This document shows, in pieces, positions 1-10,808 of a DNA stretch of 10,808 nucleotides. The number at the start of each line of letters is the position of its first letter. The first letter of the stretch is position 1. The notes under the pieces were generated by a model. That model saw only the letters and a list, made by a program, of their open reading frames with translations, searched no databases and had not been told where the DNA came from. The stretch is from an uncultured Mollicutes bacterium (GTDB taxonomy: Bacteria; Bacillota_I; Bacilli_A; RFN20; CAG-449), in the NCBI GenBank assembly GCA_900551385.1, contig URVS01000032.1:1-10808 (forward strand), read 5' to 3'. A program made the translations under genes and the position numbers.

Positions 1-6
1 GATTTT

Positions 7-897
7 ATGGATTTAAAAAATATTGAATTCATTGAAAAAAATAAACCAGCAATTGATGAAGATATTCATTTAGTAAATAATCAAATAAAGGGTATATTGC
101 CAGATGTCTATAAAGAATTTTTAAAAATAACAAATGGTGCGGTATTAAATGAATATGTTTTTTATAGTACAAAAGAAATGATAGAAATGTACAAATGTCA
201 TGATTTTTCTAATAATATGCCAGAATATATAAGTATTGGTAATAATAATGGAGACTGGGAACTTGTTATAAAGGCAACAAAAGATGCTACATTGTGTGGC
301 TTTTTAGATGCAGGATCAATTGGTATTTCTGATCCTGATGAATGGTTTGATTTTAGATTATGGATAAATGAGGGATGTAAGATGTTTGAAGAAGATGATA
401 ATAGTGATTTAGGGAAAGTATATATTATAAAATTACCAAAAGAAAAATTAAAATTTTTAGCTGAAACTTTCTCTAAAAACGTTAGAGAATTAGAAGGTGC
501 ATTAAATAGATTATTATTCCATACTGTTTCTTTAAAAGATGATGAACAAATATCATTACAAGAAATTCAAGATGCAGTTAATATAATGATGCCTAAAAAT
601 GATAAAAAGAAATTAATTACTGCTCAAGATATAGTTGAACAAGTCGCTAAATATTATTCTATTTCTGAAGAACAAATAATGTCTCCTATTAGAAATGCTC
701 AAATTGCATTAGCTAGAAGAATTTCTATGTATTTATGTAGATCTTTACTTGGTATGTCATATATTCAAATTGGTCAATTTTTCAAAAGAGACCACAGCAC
801 TGTTATTACAGGTGTGGATAAAGTGGGGAGAGAAATTAAAACAGATAATCAATTAGCCTCAGCTATTTTAGACCTAAAAAAAGCCTTAAAAAAGTAG
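7..897 (+). CDS. SMI1/KNR4-like domain fused to DnaA C-terminal (domain IV) fragment
   Basis: Residues about 1-127 look like a complete SMI1/KNR4 (SUKH) protein: LPDVYKEFLKITNG at 31-44, YISIGNNNGDWELVI at 74-88, and a closing WINEGCK at 119-125. Such proteins are often immunity proteins against secreted toxins. From about residue 148 the sequence is typical DnaA: FSKNVRELEGALNRLL (sensor-II helix) at 155-170, then domain IV with ARRISMYLCRSLLGMSYIQIG at 235-256 and the DnaA-box-binding signature RDHSTVI at 261-267. Walker A, Walker B, sensor I and the arginine finger are absent, so this product cannot act as an ATP-dependent initiator. The frame is continuous across the join (about nt 440-466) and open to the left edge (codons 1-6 are also sense), so the start at 7 is tentative and no ribosome site can be seen. 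The dnaA tail sits normally before oriC and dnaN. It could be a true gene fusion, a remnant after recombination, or an assembly chimera. Domain identities are confident; the biological reality of the fusion is not. Confidence 0.5.
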   Translation: MDLKNIEFIEKNKPAIDEDIHLVNNQIKGILPDVYKEFLKITNGAVLNEYVFYSTKEMIEMYKCHDFSNNMPEYISIGNNNGDWELVIKATKDATLCGFLDAGSIGISDPDEWFDFRLWINEGCKMFEEDDNSDLGKVYIIKLPKEKLKFLAETFSKNVRELEGALNRLLFHTVSLKDDEQISLQEIQDAVNIMMPKNDKKKLITAQDIVEQVAKYYSISEEQIMSPIRNAQIALARRISMYLCRSLLGMSYIQIGQFFKRDHSTVITGVDKVGREIKTDNQLASAILDLKKALKK

Positions 898-949
898 AAA
901 AAACATAGTTTTATATACTATTTTATGGTAAAATTAAATTAATAAAAGT

Positions 950-1030
950 TGTGAATATTTGACTTATCCACATTATCCACACCCTTTATTATTATTAAAT
1001 ATAAATAATATAAATTATTAAATAAAAGGA
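950..1030. other. oriC: Replication origin (oriC) between dnaA tail and dnaN
   Basis: Two perfect DnaA boxes TTATCCACA abut head to tail at 964-972 and 973-981. They are followed by CCCT and four TTA triplets (986-997), then almost pure A/T to about 1024. This order (double box, C-rich spacer, DnaA-trios, AT-rich unwinding region, dnaN ribosome site) matches, from memory, the Bacillus subtilis dnaA-dnaN basal unwinding system; TTA on this strand reads as the permitted 3'-AAT-5' trio on the other strand. A degenerate inverted box (TGTGAATAT, two mismatches) lies at 950-958. The second origin part, usually upstream of dnaA, is not in the window. Activity in vivo is inferred. Confidence 0.75.
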
Positions 1031-4000
1031 GAAAAAAATGAAATTAACAATTAATAGATTAAGATTCTTAAAATTATTAAATACAGTAAATATTGCAATT
1101 TTACCTAAATCACCAACTCCTGCATATTTAAATTTTAAAATTGATATGCAAGAAGATAAATTATTATTATTAGGTAGTAATGGTGAATTAACAATTACTT
1201 CTTCATGTCCAATTAAAGAAGATGATAAATATATCATTACTGATTATGAAGTAGGTACAACTTTAATTTCTGCTAAATTCTTATTAGAAATTGTTAGAAG
1301 ACTTGAATCTGATTTTGTAACTATTGAAATTGTTGATGATGTTATTGCTAGAATTTCTGATAATAAATCTGAATTTAAATTAAATGCTGTTAGAGCATAT
1401 GAATATCCAGATTTAGATTTAGATATTATTGGTGAAAAAGTTAATTTCACATGTGAAGATTTAAAGAAAATTGTTTCTCAAACTGCATTTGCTGCTTCTA
1501 CTAAAGAAGTTAGACCTGTATTAACAGCAATAAACGCTAAAGCGGATGGTTCTACTATTGAATTTGTAGCGACAGATAGCTATCGTTTAGCAAAGAAAAC
1601 ATATTATCTTAAAGAAGTAGTTCATTTTAATTCAAACATTCCTGTAAAGACCTTAAATGAAGTTTCTAAGATTGTTGAAGGTGGAGAAGTAAGTTTAACT
1701 ATTTCAAACACTAAAGCTGTCTTTACTTATAATGAAACAAATATTTATTCTCGTTTAATTGCAGGTGATTTTCCAAAAATATCTGGTATGTTCCCTTCAA
1801 ATTATCCATATATTTTACAAGTTAATTCAAATAAATTTATTTCAGCAATGGAAAGAGTTTCATTATTAGCTATTGAAAGAGAAAATATTGTTAAATTATC
1901 TGTATCCAATGAAAAATTAGAAATATCTTCTAAATCAGAACAAATTGGATCTGCTAATGAAACAATTGATGATTATAAATATACTGGTGATATATTTGAA
2001 ATATCATTTAATGTTAATTATGTTATTGATGCAATTAAAGCTGCTCAAAGTGAAGAAGTTGTTTTATCATTTGTTGGTGAAATGTCAGCATTTAAAGTAT
2101 CTTCTCCTAATGATAATTCTTTAGTACAAATTGTTACCCCAGTAAGATCTTATTATTAATAAATTAAATAAAAATGATTAAGTTTGTAGAATAAAATCTA
2201 TTTACTTAATCATTTTTTAAATTGTTGATTTTTTGATTCAATTAAGATTAATTGTATTATTTTTTTATAATTTTCTTTTAATTCATTATTATCTATTTTA
2301 TTTAATAAATTATTTATAAGTTCTTCTTCTCTTTTTGAATCATAAATAGGAAGATTATGTTCTTTTTTATATTGACCTATTTGTTTACTTATATTCATTC
2401 TTTATAAATATAAAGATAATTCATTATCTATTTCATTTATTTTTTTTCTTAATTCTTTTAAATCCATATATTAACCTCTAATGAAGATAAATCCATAACC
2501 TGCTAATAAACTAGCTAATATCAATATACCAAAAATAATTAAAGCATCTTTTCTATGTTCTTTATTTTTTAATAATAAGAAAGTACCTAATCCAGCATTT
2601 ACCATTAATCCAGATAAACATGCACTAAAAGGTATCGCGTTTAATATATATAAATTAGCAATTAAAACAGAACTTGCACAATTAGGAATTAAACCAATTA
2701 TTATAGAGAATAAAGGAGATAAATATTTATTATTAGTTAAGAAATTAATAACATTTTCTTCACCGATATAATAAAGAATTGTACCAAAAATAAATGTTAT
2801 TAAAAAAACATAAATAAAGATTTTAAGGCTATGAATTAAAGGGTGTAATAAATGAGCATGAAGAGGGTTTTCTTTTTCATTATTTATTTCATGATGACAA
2901 CATCCTTTTTGAATTTCTTTATGATGATGACAATGTTCTTGATGATCATGAACTTCTTTTTTAGAATTAGTATATATTACATCAACTAAAAAGCCTACAA
3001 TAAAACCTAAAATAAACTTTAAACCAATTAATAAAAAAGCATATGGCAATTTATTTATAGAAGTAAATAAAATAGGTAATGCTTCATCACTACAAGAAAT
3101 AAAAACTGCAATTAAAGTACCAATAGTTATATGTCTTTTTAAATACAAATCACTAGCTAATACAGAAAATCCACATTGTGGAATTAAACCTATTAATGAG
3201 CCAAATAAAGGAGATAATTTTTTATTTTTTTCAAATAAAGAAGATATATGTGCTTCAAAAAAAGATAGTATTAAATTAAATATAAATACTATTAATAAAA
3301 TTTTTAAACTATCTAATAAAGAATCAATAAATATATCAAGCATAATTTAAGTATTAACTTATTTTTATAATTTAATCAATATATTTAAAATCAAAATTAA
3401 TATTTGCATCATCAATACTAATAATTAAATATGTTCCTTTATTACCATCTCTAGGTCTTGTTAATGATCCAGGATTAGCAATATAAATACCATCAACTTC
3501 TTTTAAATAATGTTTATGAGTATGACCATGCAAATAAATTTTACAATTTAATGACTTAATGTAATCAATATCTAAAAATTGATAATTTTGACCATGTTCA
3601 CAAAATAATTTACCAATAGGTAAAGATATTTCTCTATACAAAGGATATTCTTCAAAATCACAATTACCTTTAACAGAAACAAATGGAGAAAGAAAAAAAC
3701 TTGGGAGTTCAGAATCACCCAAGTGTAAAAAATAAGAGCAATCTTGATGTTTTAAAGCAAGAATTTGTAATAATTCTTGATTAGAATGAGAATCAGAAAC
3801 AACAAGTATTTTAATCATTTTTTGTATGTTCAATTATTTTATTTTTAATTTTTTCAAAATCTTCTAATGAAAATCCTTCATTTTCATGAAGAGAATAAAG
3901 TTGAGCAATTGTTTTTTCAGCTTCTTCAGGAGTATAAGATTCTTTAACTAAATATTCAGTACTGATTTGAATAGTACAAGTAGGAGTTTTTGTTTCATTA

Positions 4001-7000
4001 CGATTGATATGTTTTATTTTCATAAATCTACCTTTCTATTTTATATAATAAATAATAAGAACTATGTCTTGTAACTAATAAAATTATATTAATAAAATGA
4101 TTATATTTCAAGATAAACGATATTATATAACAAAATAAACTAGTAATAAGTTAATCAAGACTTTTCTTATAACGATAATATTTATCAATACTAATTCCAA
4201 GTTTTAAACAAGCATCTTTTATTGATATTTCTTTTTTATTTATTTTATCTTGTAAAGTTAAAAATTCTAATTTATCAACATAAATAGGCTTTCTACCTTT
4301 ATAAATATGATTTGTGTTTTTAATACCTTCTTTTTGTTTAGAATAAATAAAATTATAGGCTTTTTGGTATATATAAATTAAAGTTTGATAAATATCTTTT
4401 CTATTTTTATCATTAATAACTAAATTATTGATTATGACATCATTACCTTTAGTAATATTGTTTAAAATAATTTTAATTGTATCAGCAGTATTATTTTTGT
4501 TAGAAATATTATTAATAATAATTTTTTGTTTGTTTTCAAATTCTTTTACATAAAAATTATCTCCAGAATATTTCATTTTCGTTTTTATTAAATAATCAAT
4601 AGGATTCATATAATCCATATTTAAAGAAGATAATATTTCATTAAAATCTTCTCTATTTTTTTGTGGTACTCTTTCACTGATAAAGACAGGAAGAGAAGTT
4701 CTTATATATTGTTTTCTTTTTAAATCTAAATTTAATCCAGGAATACCTTGAAAAATATCACTACCTAATAAAGAAATAACATTATAATTTGGTTCAAATA
4801 TATATTTAAATGATTCATCTTCATTTAAAATATAAGTGATTTTACAAACATAAAATTCAATATTTAAATCATTTTTTAGACAAATCATACCAGTGGAAAT
4901 TAATTTATTCATAGCTTTTACCTCGTAGCTTATTATAAGAATATTTTATGATTTTTTCATACCTTTCATTTAATATTTTCTTGTAAAATTGTTTGTGAAT
5001 TTGAAAAATTAATTCTATATTATCGATCAAATTAAAAATATCATTCATATTTATTCTCGGAAAAATTCTTGTTAATGCTTCATTACATTCTTTATATCTT
5101 AAAGAAGAAATTATTTCAAAATATGAACTTTTTCTTCCGCTTAGTTTAATTTGAGATGTTGGAAATTTAAAGATTCTTTTATTTAATTCATCTTGATTAT
5201 TTAAAATAAAAATCATCTCATCTTCATTTGTTAAATTTGAAAATAAACAAGATCCATTGTCAAACACTGGCGCAATAATATATTTATTATTTCTTTTTAA
5301 AAATTCCCAATTAGCTCCATGTCTATCAAAATTACCAATGAATGCATCTATTATAAACATATCGAAAAAAATAGAAATCGTTTCATCAATGTTAGTTATT
5401 TTTTTGTTTTTATTTAATAAATCAATAATATCATTATATGAATATTGATATTTTTCTTTATTAGATTCAATTGTCGATTCACCAACATCATTAAATGGTA
5501 CAAATTGAAAACCTTCAGTGACAAAATCTTTACAAGCGACTACTTGCTGATTGTTATAATAACCTAAATATGTTTTTTGGCATTTTAAACCAAGTAATTC
5601 ATAGATATGGCATCCTAAATATTCTGATATATGATTAAATCTTAAATTAAAAGGTGTTTTCTTTTGGAATTTTAACATATATGGTTCATTTTTTATTAAA
5701 ATACCTAATTTTTTTTCTGAGCCACCATAAGATATATTACTAAGTTCATATTCTGAAAAATCAAAAATCATTTTAATCACCTAAAAATATAATAATTAAT
5801 TTAAATATTAATTGCAATAGGGTATCATTTTAATTTTGCAATAAAAATAATTTTATTAATAAAATTAAAAATATATACATTAAAATTCTAAATAACTATA
5901 ATAACTAAATTGGGATTAGAAATTATGGAATCTTATTTAGGAAATCAAAATACTTTAAAATCAATATTTAGATTAGCTATACCATCTATGATAGGACAAT
6001 TAATAAATGTTTTATATAATATTGTAGATAGAATATATGTAGGTAATTTACCTAATGTTGGTGAAATAGCTTTAATTGGAGTAGGTGTGTGTTCACCAAT
6101 TGTAACTTTAATAACTTCATTTGCTTTTTTAGTGGGCTTAGGTGGCGCTCCTATGTTTTCTATTGCTTTAGGTGAAAAAGATAATGATAAAGCTAAAAAA
6201 ATATTATCAAATGCTTTATTAATGTTAATAATTATTTCTAGTATAATAATGTTAATATTTTATTTATTTAGTGAACCAATATTGTTTTTATTTGGCGCTA
6301 GTGAAGCATCTATAGAATATGCTTTATCATATTTAAGAATATATTTAATTGGTACTTTTTTCTCTTTGTTAACTTTAGGATTAAATCAATATTTAACAGC
6401 TCAAGGAGAATCATCAAAAGCTATGATGACCATAATTATTGGATGTGTTTTAAATATTGGTTTAGATCCATTATTTATGTATTTTTTTCATCTAGGAGTT
6501 AAAGGAGCAGCTTTAGCAACTATTATATCCCAATTTATATCATTTATTTTTGTTATATTTATTTTGTTAAAGAAAACAACAATAAAATTGTCTTTTGGTG
6601 GATATGATAAAAAAATAATGTTAATGATAATTAAATTAGGTATTTCACCATTTATAATTATGGCTACAGACTCTATTATTTTAATATTATTAAATAATTC
6701 ATTAAAATTATATGGTAAAGATAAAGGTGATTTTTATATAGAGATTGCTACTATTGTGCAAGCTTTTGAAACATTAGCAACAGGACCATTATTAGGAATT
6801 AGTAGTGGAACTCAACCAATACTTGGTTATAATTATGGAGCAAAAAATAAAAAATTAATTATTAAAGCAGAAAAACAATTATTAATTTTTGCTTTAATTT
6901 TTACTAGTTCATTTTTTATATTATCATTTTTTATAGCTAAACCATTTTCTATAATGTTTATAGGAATTGGTAAAGATTATATTAATTATGAAATAGTAAA

Positions 7001-10000
7001 TGAAGCAAGCAAAATAATATTTTATTATATGTTAGGAATTATTCCTTTATCATTTCAATATGTTTTTGTAGATGGATTAACTGGTCTTGGACAAGCAAAA
7101 TATTCTATTTGGTTATCACTTATTAGAAAAGTAGTAATTTTTATTCCAAGTATATATTTATTACCATTATTAACAAATAGTGTTGAAAGTGCATTTTTTG
7201 CTGAACCTATATGTGATATTATAAGTGCAATAGTAACATCTATTTGTTATTTAATATTCTTACCAAAAATATTAAAAAAAATAGAAACTAATTAGAATGG
7301 AGGAAATATGGATTATATTACATGTAAGAAATTTGCTGATGTAGCAGTTAAAATAGGAGTTAATTTACAAAAAGGTCAAGATGCAATTATATTTATTTCA
7401 CCTCGACATTATGAACTTGCTGATGTTATTGCTAGAACTTGTTATGAAAATGGGGCCAGAAGAGTAAATATCGAATATATTGATGAAGATTTAATGAAAT
7501 TAAAATATAAACATGAAAGCCTTAAAACATTAAAAGATATTCCTGAATGGGAAATATTAAAATTTAAACAAAGAAGTGAAGATTTGCCTTGTTTAATTCA
7601 TGTTATTGATGATGATCCAGATGCTTTTAAAGGATTAAATCTAAAAAAAATAAATGAAGCAAGAATTGCTAAAGCTAAGAAAATTAAAATTTATAGAGAT
7701 AAAGAAAGTTTATATAATCAATGGACAATTATTGCATTACCATCTCCTTCATGGGCAAAAAAAGTCTTTCCAAAATGTAAAAATGCTGAAGAAAAATTGT
7801 TATCTGCAATCATGCATACAACTAGATTAGATAATGATGATCCATTTTTAGCTTGGGAAAAACATATAGAAGAATTAGATCAAAAAGCTAAAATATTAAA
7901 TAATTTAAATTTAGATTATTTAGTTTATAAATCAAGTAATGGAACAAATTTAACTTTAAAATTACAACCAGGTCATGTATGGTTATCAGCTAGAAGTAAT
8001 AATTTAAAAGGAATTCCATATTGCGCTAATCTTCCAACAGAAGAAGTTTTCACAATGCCAAAAAAAGATGGTGTCAACGGAGTTGTATATTCAACAAAAC
8101 CATTATCTTATAATGGAAAAATAATAGAAGAATTTAGAATTGAATTTAAAAATGGAAGAATAATAAATATAAGCAGTAAAAAAAATGAAAAAGTATTGAT
8201 AGATGCAATAAATACTGATGAAGGTTCTCATTATTTAGGTGAAGTTGCTTTAGTACCATATTCTTCACCAATTAATGAATCAGGAATATTATTTTACAAT
8301 ACTTTATTTGATGAAAATGCTTCATGTCATTTAGCTTTTGGTGATACATATTTAGAAACATTAAAAGATTATGGAAATATGAAAGAAGAAGATTTTAAAA
8401 AATTAAATTTAAATGAGTCAGTTATTCATGTTGATTTTATGATAGGCGCTAAAGATTTAGATATTATTGGTTATGATTTTAACAATAAGCCACATCAAAT
8501 ATTTAAAAATGGAAATTGGGCTATTTAAAACATTTATTATTTTGTGATAAAATATAAATAGAAAAGGGGTGGCAAAATGAATTTTTTAAAATTAGAAAAT
8601 GTATGTAAAACATACCAAAATGGTAATATTATTGTTAACGCAGTTAATAATATTTCTTTTGAATTGAATGATGGTGAATTTGTTATTATTTTAGGAAGCT
8701 CTGGAGCAGGAAAAACAACTTTATTAAATTTATTGGGTGGCATGGAAAAAGCAACTTCAGGAAATATATATCTTGAAGATAAAAATGTTACTTCTTTAAA
8801 TAGAAAAGGTTTATGTGAATATAGAAGAAATGATGTTGGATTTGTATTCCAATTTTATAATTTAATGCCAAATTTATCAAGCTTAGAAAATGTTGAAATA
8901 GCAATTGAAATTTGTAAAAATCATTTAGATCCTAAACAAACACTAATTGATGTTGGTTTAGGTGATAGATTAAATAATTTTCCTTCTCAATTATCTGGAG
9001 GAGAACAACAACGAGTTTCAATAGCTAGAGCATTAGCTAAAAATCCTAAATTATTATTATGTGATGAACCTACTGGTGCACTTGATTACATTACTGGTAA
9101 AAAAATATTAAAATTATTATATGATGTATCTAAAAAACATAATAAATTAGTAATAGTAGTAACCCATAATTCTGCTTTAAAAGATATGGCTGATAAAGTT
9201 ATACATATCAAAAATGGTAAAGTAGAAAATATAGAAGTAAATAAAAATCCTACTCCTATAGAAGATATTGAATGGTGATAAATATGAAAACGATATATAA
9301 GACAGTTATAAGAATGTTTAAAAAACATTTCTCAAGATTTATTTCTATTTTATTTATTGTTTTAGTAAGTGTTGGTTTTACTTCAGGACTTGGAGCATCA
9401 AGTGATAAAATAAAATCATCTATAAATAATTATTATATTGAAAGTAATGTTACAGATTTAATAATTAAAAGTAAAAATCAAGATGGTTTTTCTCAAGATG
9501 ATATTCAAAAAATTATTAATTTGTATGGTATAGATAATGTTAATACAGGTATGTCTATTGATGTATATTTAAATATAAATAATGAAAAAGTATTAACTAG
9601 AATATATTTTTATGATAATTTTGAAAATAATAAGATTAATAAATTTAAATATGATGATGAATTATCTTCTTTAGATGAAGATAAAATATATTGTTATGCT
9701 GAAAAAAAAGATAACAAAATAAAAGAATTATCTTTAAATCAAGAAATAATATTAGATTATAAAGATATTCTTGAACAATTAGCTAAACAAAACAATTCTG
9801 AATTATCAGATATGGAAAAATTATTTCTTTCATATTTACCAAAACAAAATATTTATGTTTCAAAAATAGTAGAAAATCCACTTACATTTGCTTTAGATGG
9901 TGAACCAAGTTATTTGAATCCTGAAGATACTAAAGTTCCTACTACTGTTAGTGAAGTTAATAAATTGATTACTCTAGATAATATTATTTATTTACCAAGT

Positions 10001-10808
10001 AGTGTTATTCCTACATCTATGAATAAAAAAATATTATCAACTGGTGATATTTTTGTAGCGTTTAATAATAGAAATAAATTTAAATGTTTTTCTAATGAAT
10101 ATAAAAAATATTTTGAAGAACAAAAAGAAATAATTAAAAATAAATTAAGTAATATTTCTTTTATTTCTTTATATGATAATTATTCTTTTTATTCTATAAA
10201 TGCATATTGTGATAAAGTGACTGCAATTAGTTACATGTTTGTTTTTATTTTTTTAGCAATAACAAGTTTAGTTGTAGTTTCTAATATGTCAAGATTAATG
10301 GAAGAAGAAAGAGGTCAAATTGCTTGTTTAGAAACATTAGGATATTCTTCTTTTAGTATTATTTCTAGATATAGTTTCTTTAGTTTATTACCTGCTATTA
10401 TCGGTGGATTTATTGCTTATTTTGTAGGAATAGGCTTATGTACTTTTATTTATAAAGCTTTTGATTATTGCTTTGTAATGCCTAAAATGATAAGTGCTTT
10501 TAGTTTTACATTTTATATTATTACGTTCTCTATAATTATATTAACTATATTTATGTCTACCATTTTTGTAGGACATAGTATGACAAAAATAATGCCAAGT
10601 GTTTTGTTAAGACCAAAAGCTCCAAAAGATGGAAAAAAAGTTCTATTAGAAAGAATACCTTTTATTTGGAACAAATTATCTTTTAAATATAAATCTACTT
10701 TTAGAAATGTCTTTAGATATAAAAATAGATGTATTATGACTATTGTGTCTATTGCTGGAGCGATGGGATTAGTAATGGCAGGAATTAGCTTGTTAGATTT
10801 GTGTTTAT

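Overview
This is a very AT-rich bacterial window using the standard bacterial code: TGA serves as a stop for the ABC ATPase gene and tryptophan is TGG. A dnaA-type tail followed by oriC and dnaN, the Shine-Dalgarno sequences and the gene families suggest a low-GC member of the Bacillota (Bacilli or an RF39/Erysipelotrichia-like gut lineage). That placement is inference, since no rRNA or species marker is present.

Left end (1-2220): an open frame joins a complete SMI1/KNR4-like domain to only the last part of DnaA (the sensor-II helix and DNA-binding domain IV). The DnaA ATPase core is absent. Behind it lies a compact replication origin, with two abutting perfect DnaA boxes, a CCCT spacer, four TTA triplets and an AT-rich stretch. 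Next come dnaN (sliding clamp) and a strong bidirectional terminator. The usual downstream neighbours of dnaN (yaaA, recF, gyrB) are missing.

Minus-strand housekeeping operon (4111 down to 2210): a good sigma-A-type promoter drives a 70-residue protein of unknown function, a YfcE/MJ0936-type phosphodiesterase, a putative 10-TM metal exporter (ArsP_2/putative manganese transporter family) with a His/Cys-rich loop, and an AroQ-type chorismate mutase. The mutase frame is cut by one TAA codon in its first helix.

Minus-strand kinase module (5771 down to 4151): a compact HipA-like Ser/Thr kinase overlaps by 8 nt a second gene. That gene seems to combine a HipA N-subdomain (HipS-like) region with a resolvase-type helix-turn-helix. 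It looks like a toxin-antitoxin pair with the kinase first and the antitoxin and DNA-binding functions fused in the second protein. The divergent intergenic region beside it holds repeated TTGCAATA motifs and a 20-bp palindrome that could be operators.

Plus-strand right half (5925-10808): a MATE-family exporter, an M29 metallo-aminopeptidase, a MacB/LolD-type ABC ATPase and the first 508 codons of its large FtsX-like permease, which runs off the window.

The most noteworthy items are the SMI1-DnaA fusion (either real or an assembly chimera), the reversed-order kinase module, and the interrupted chorismate mutase.
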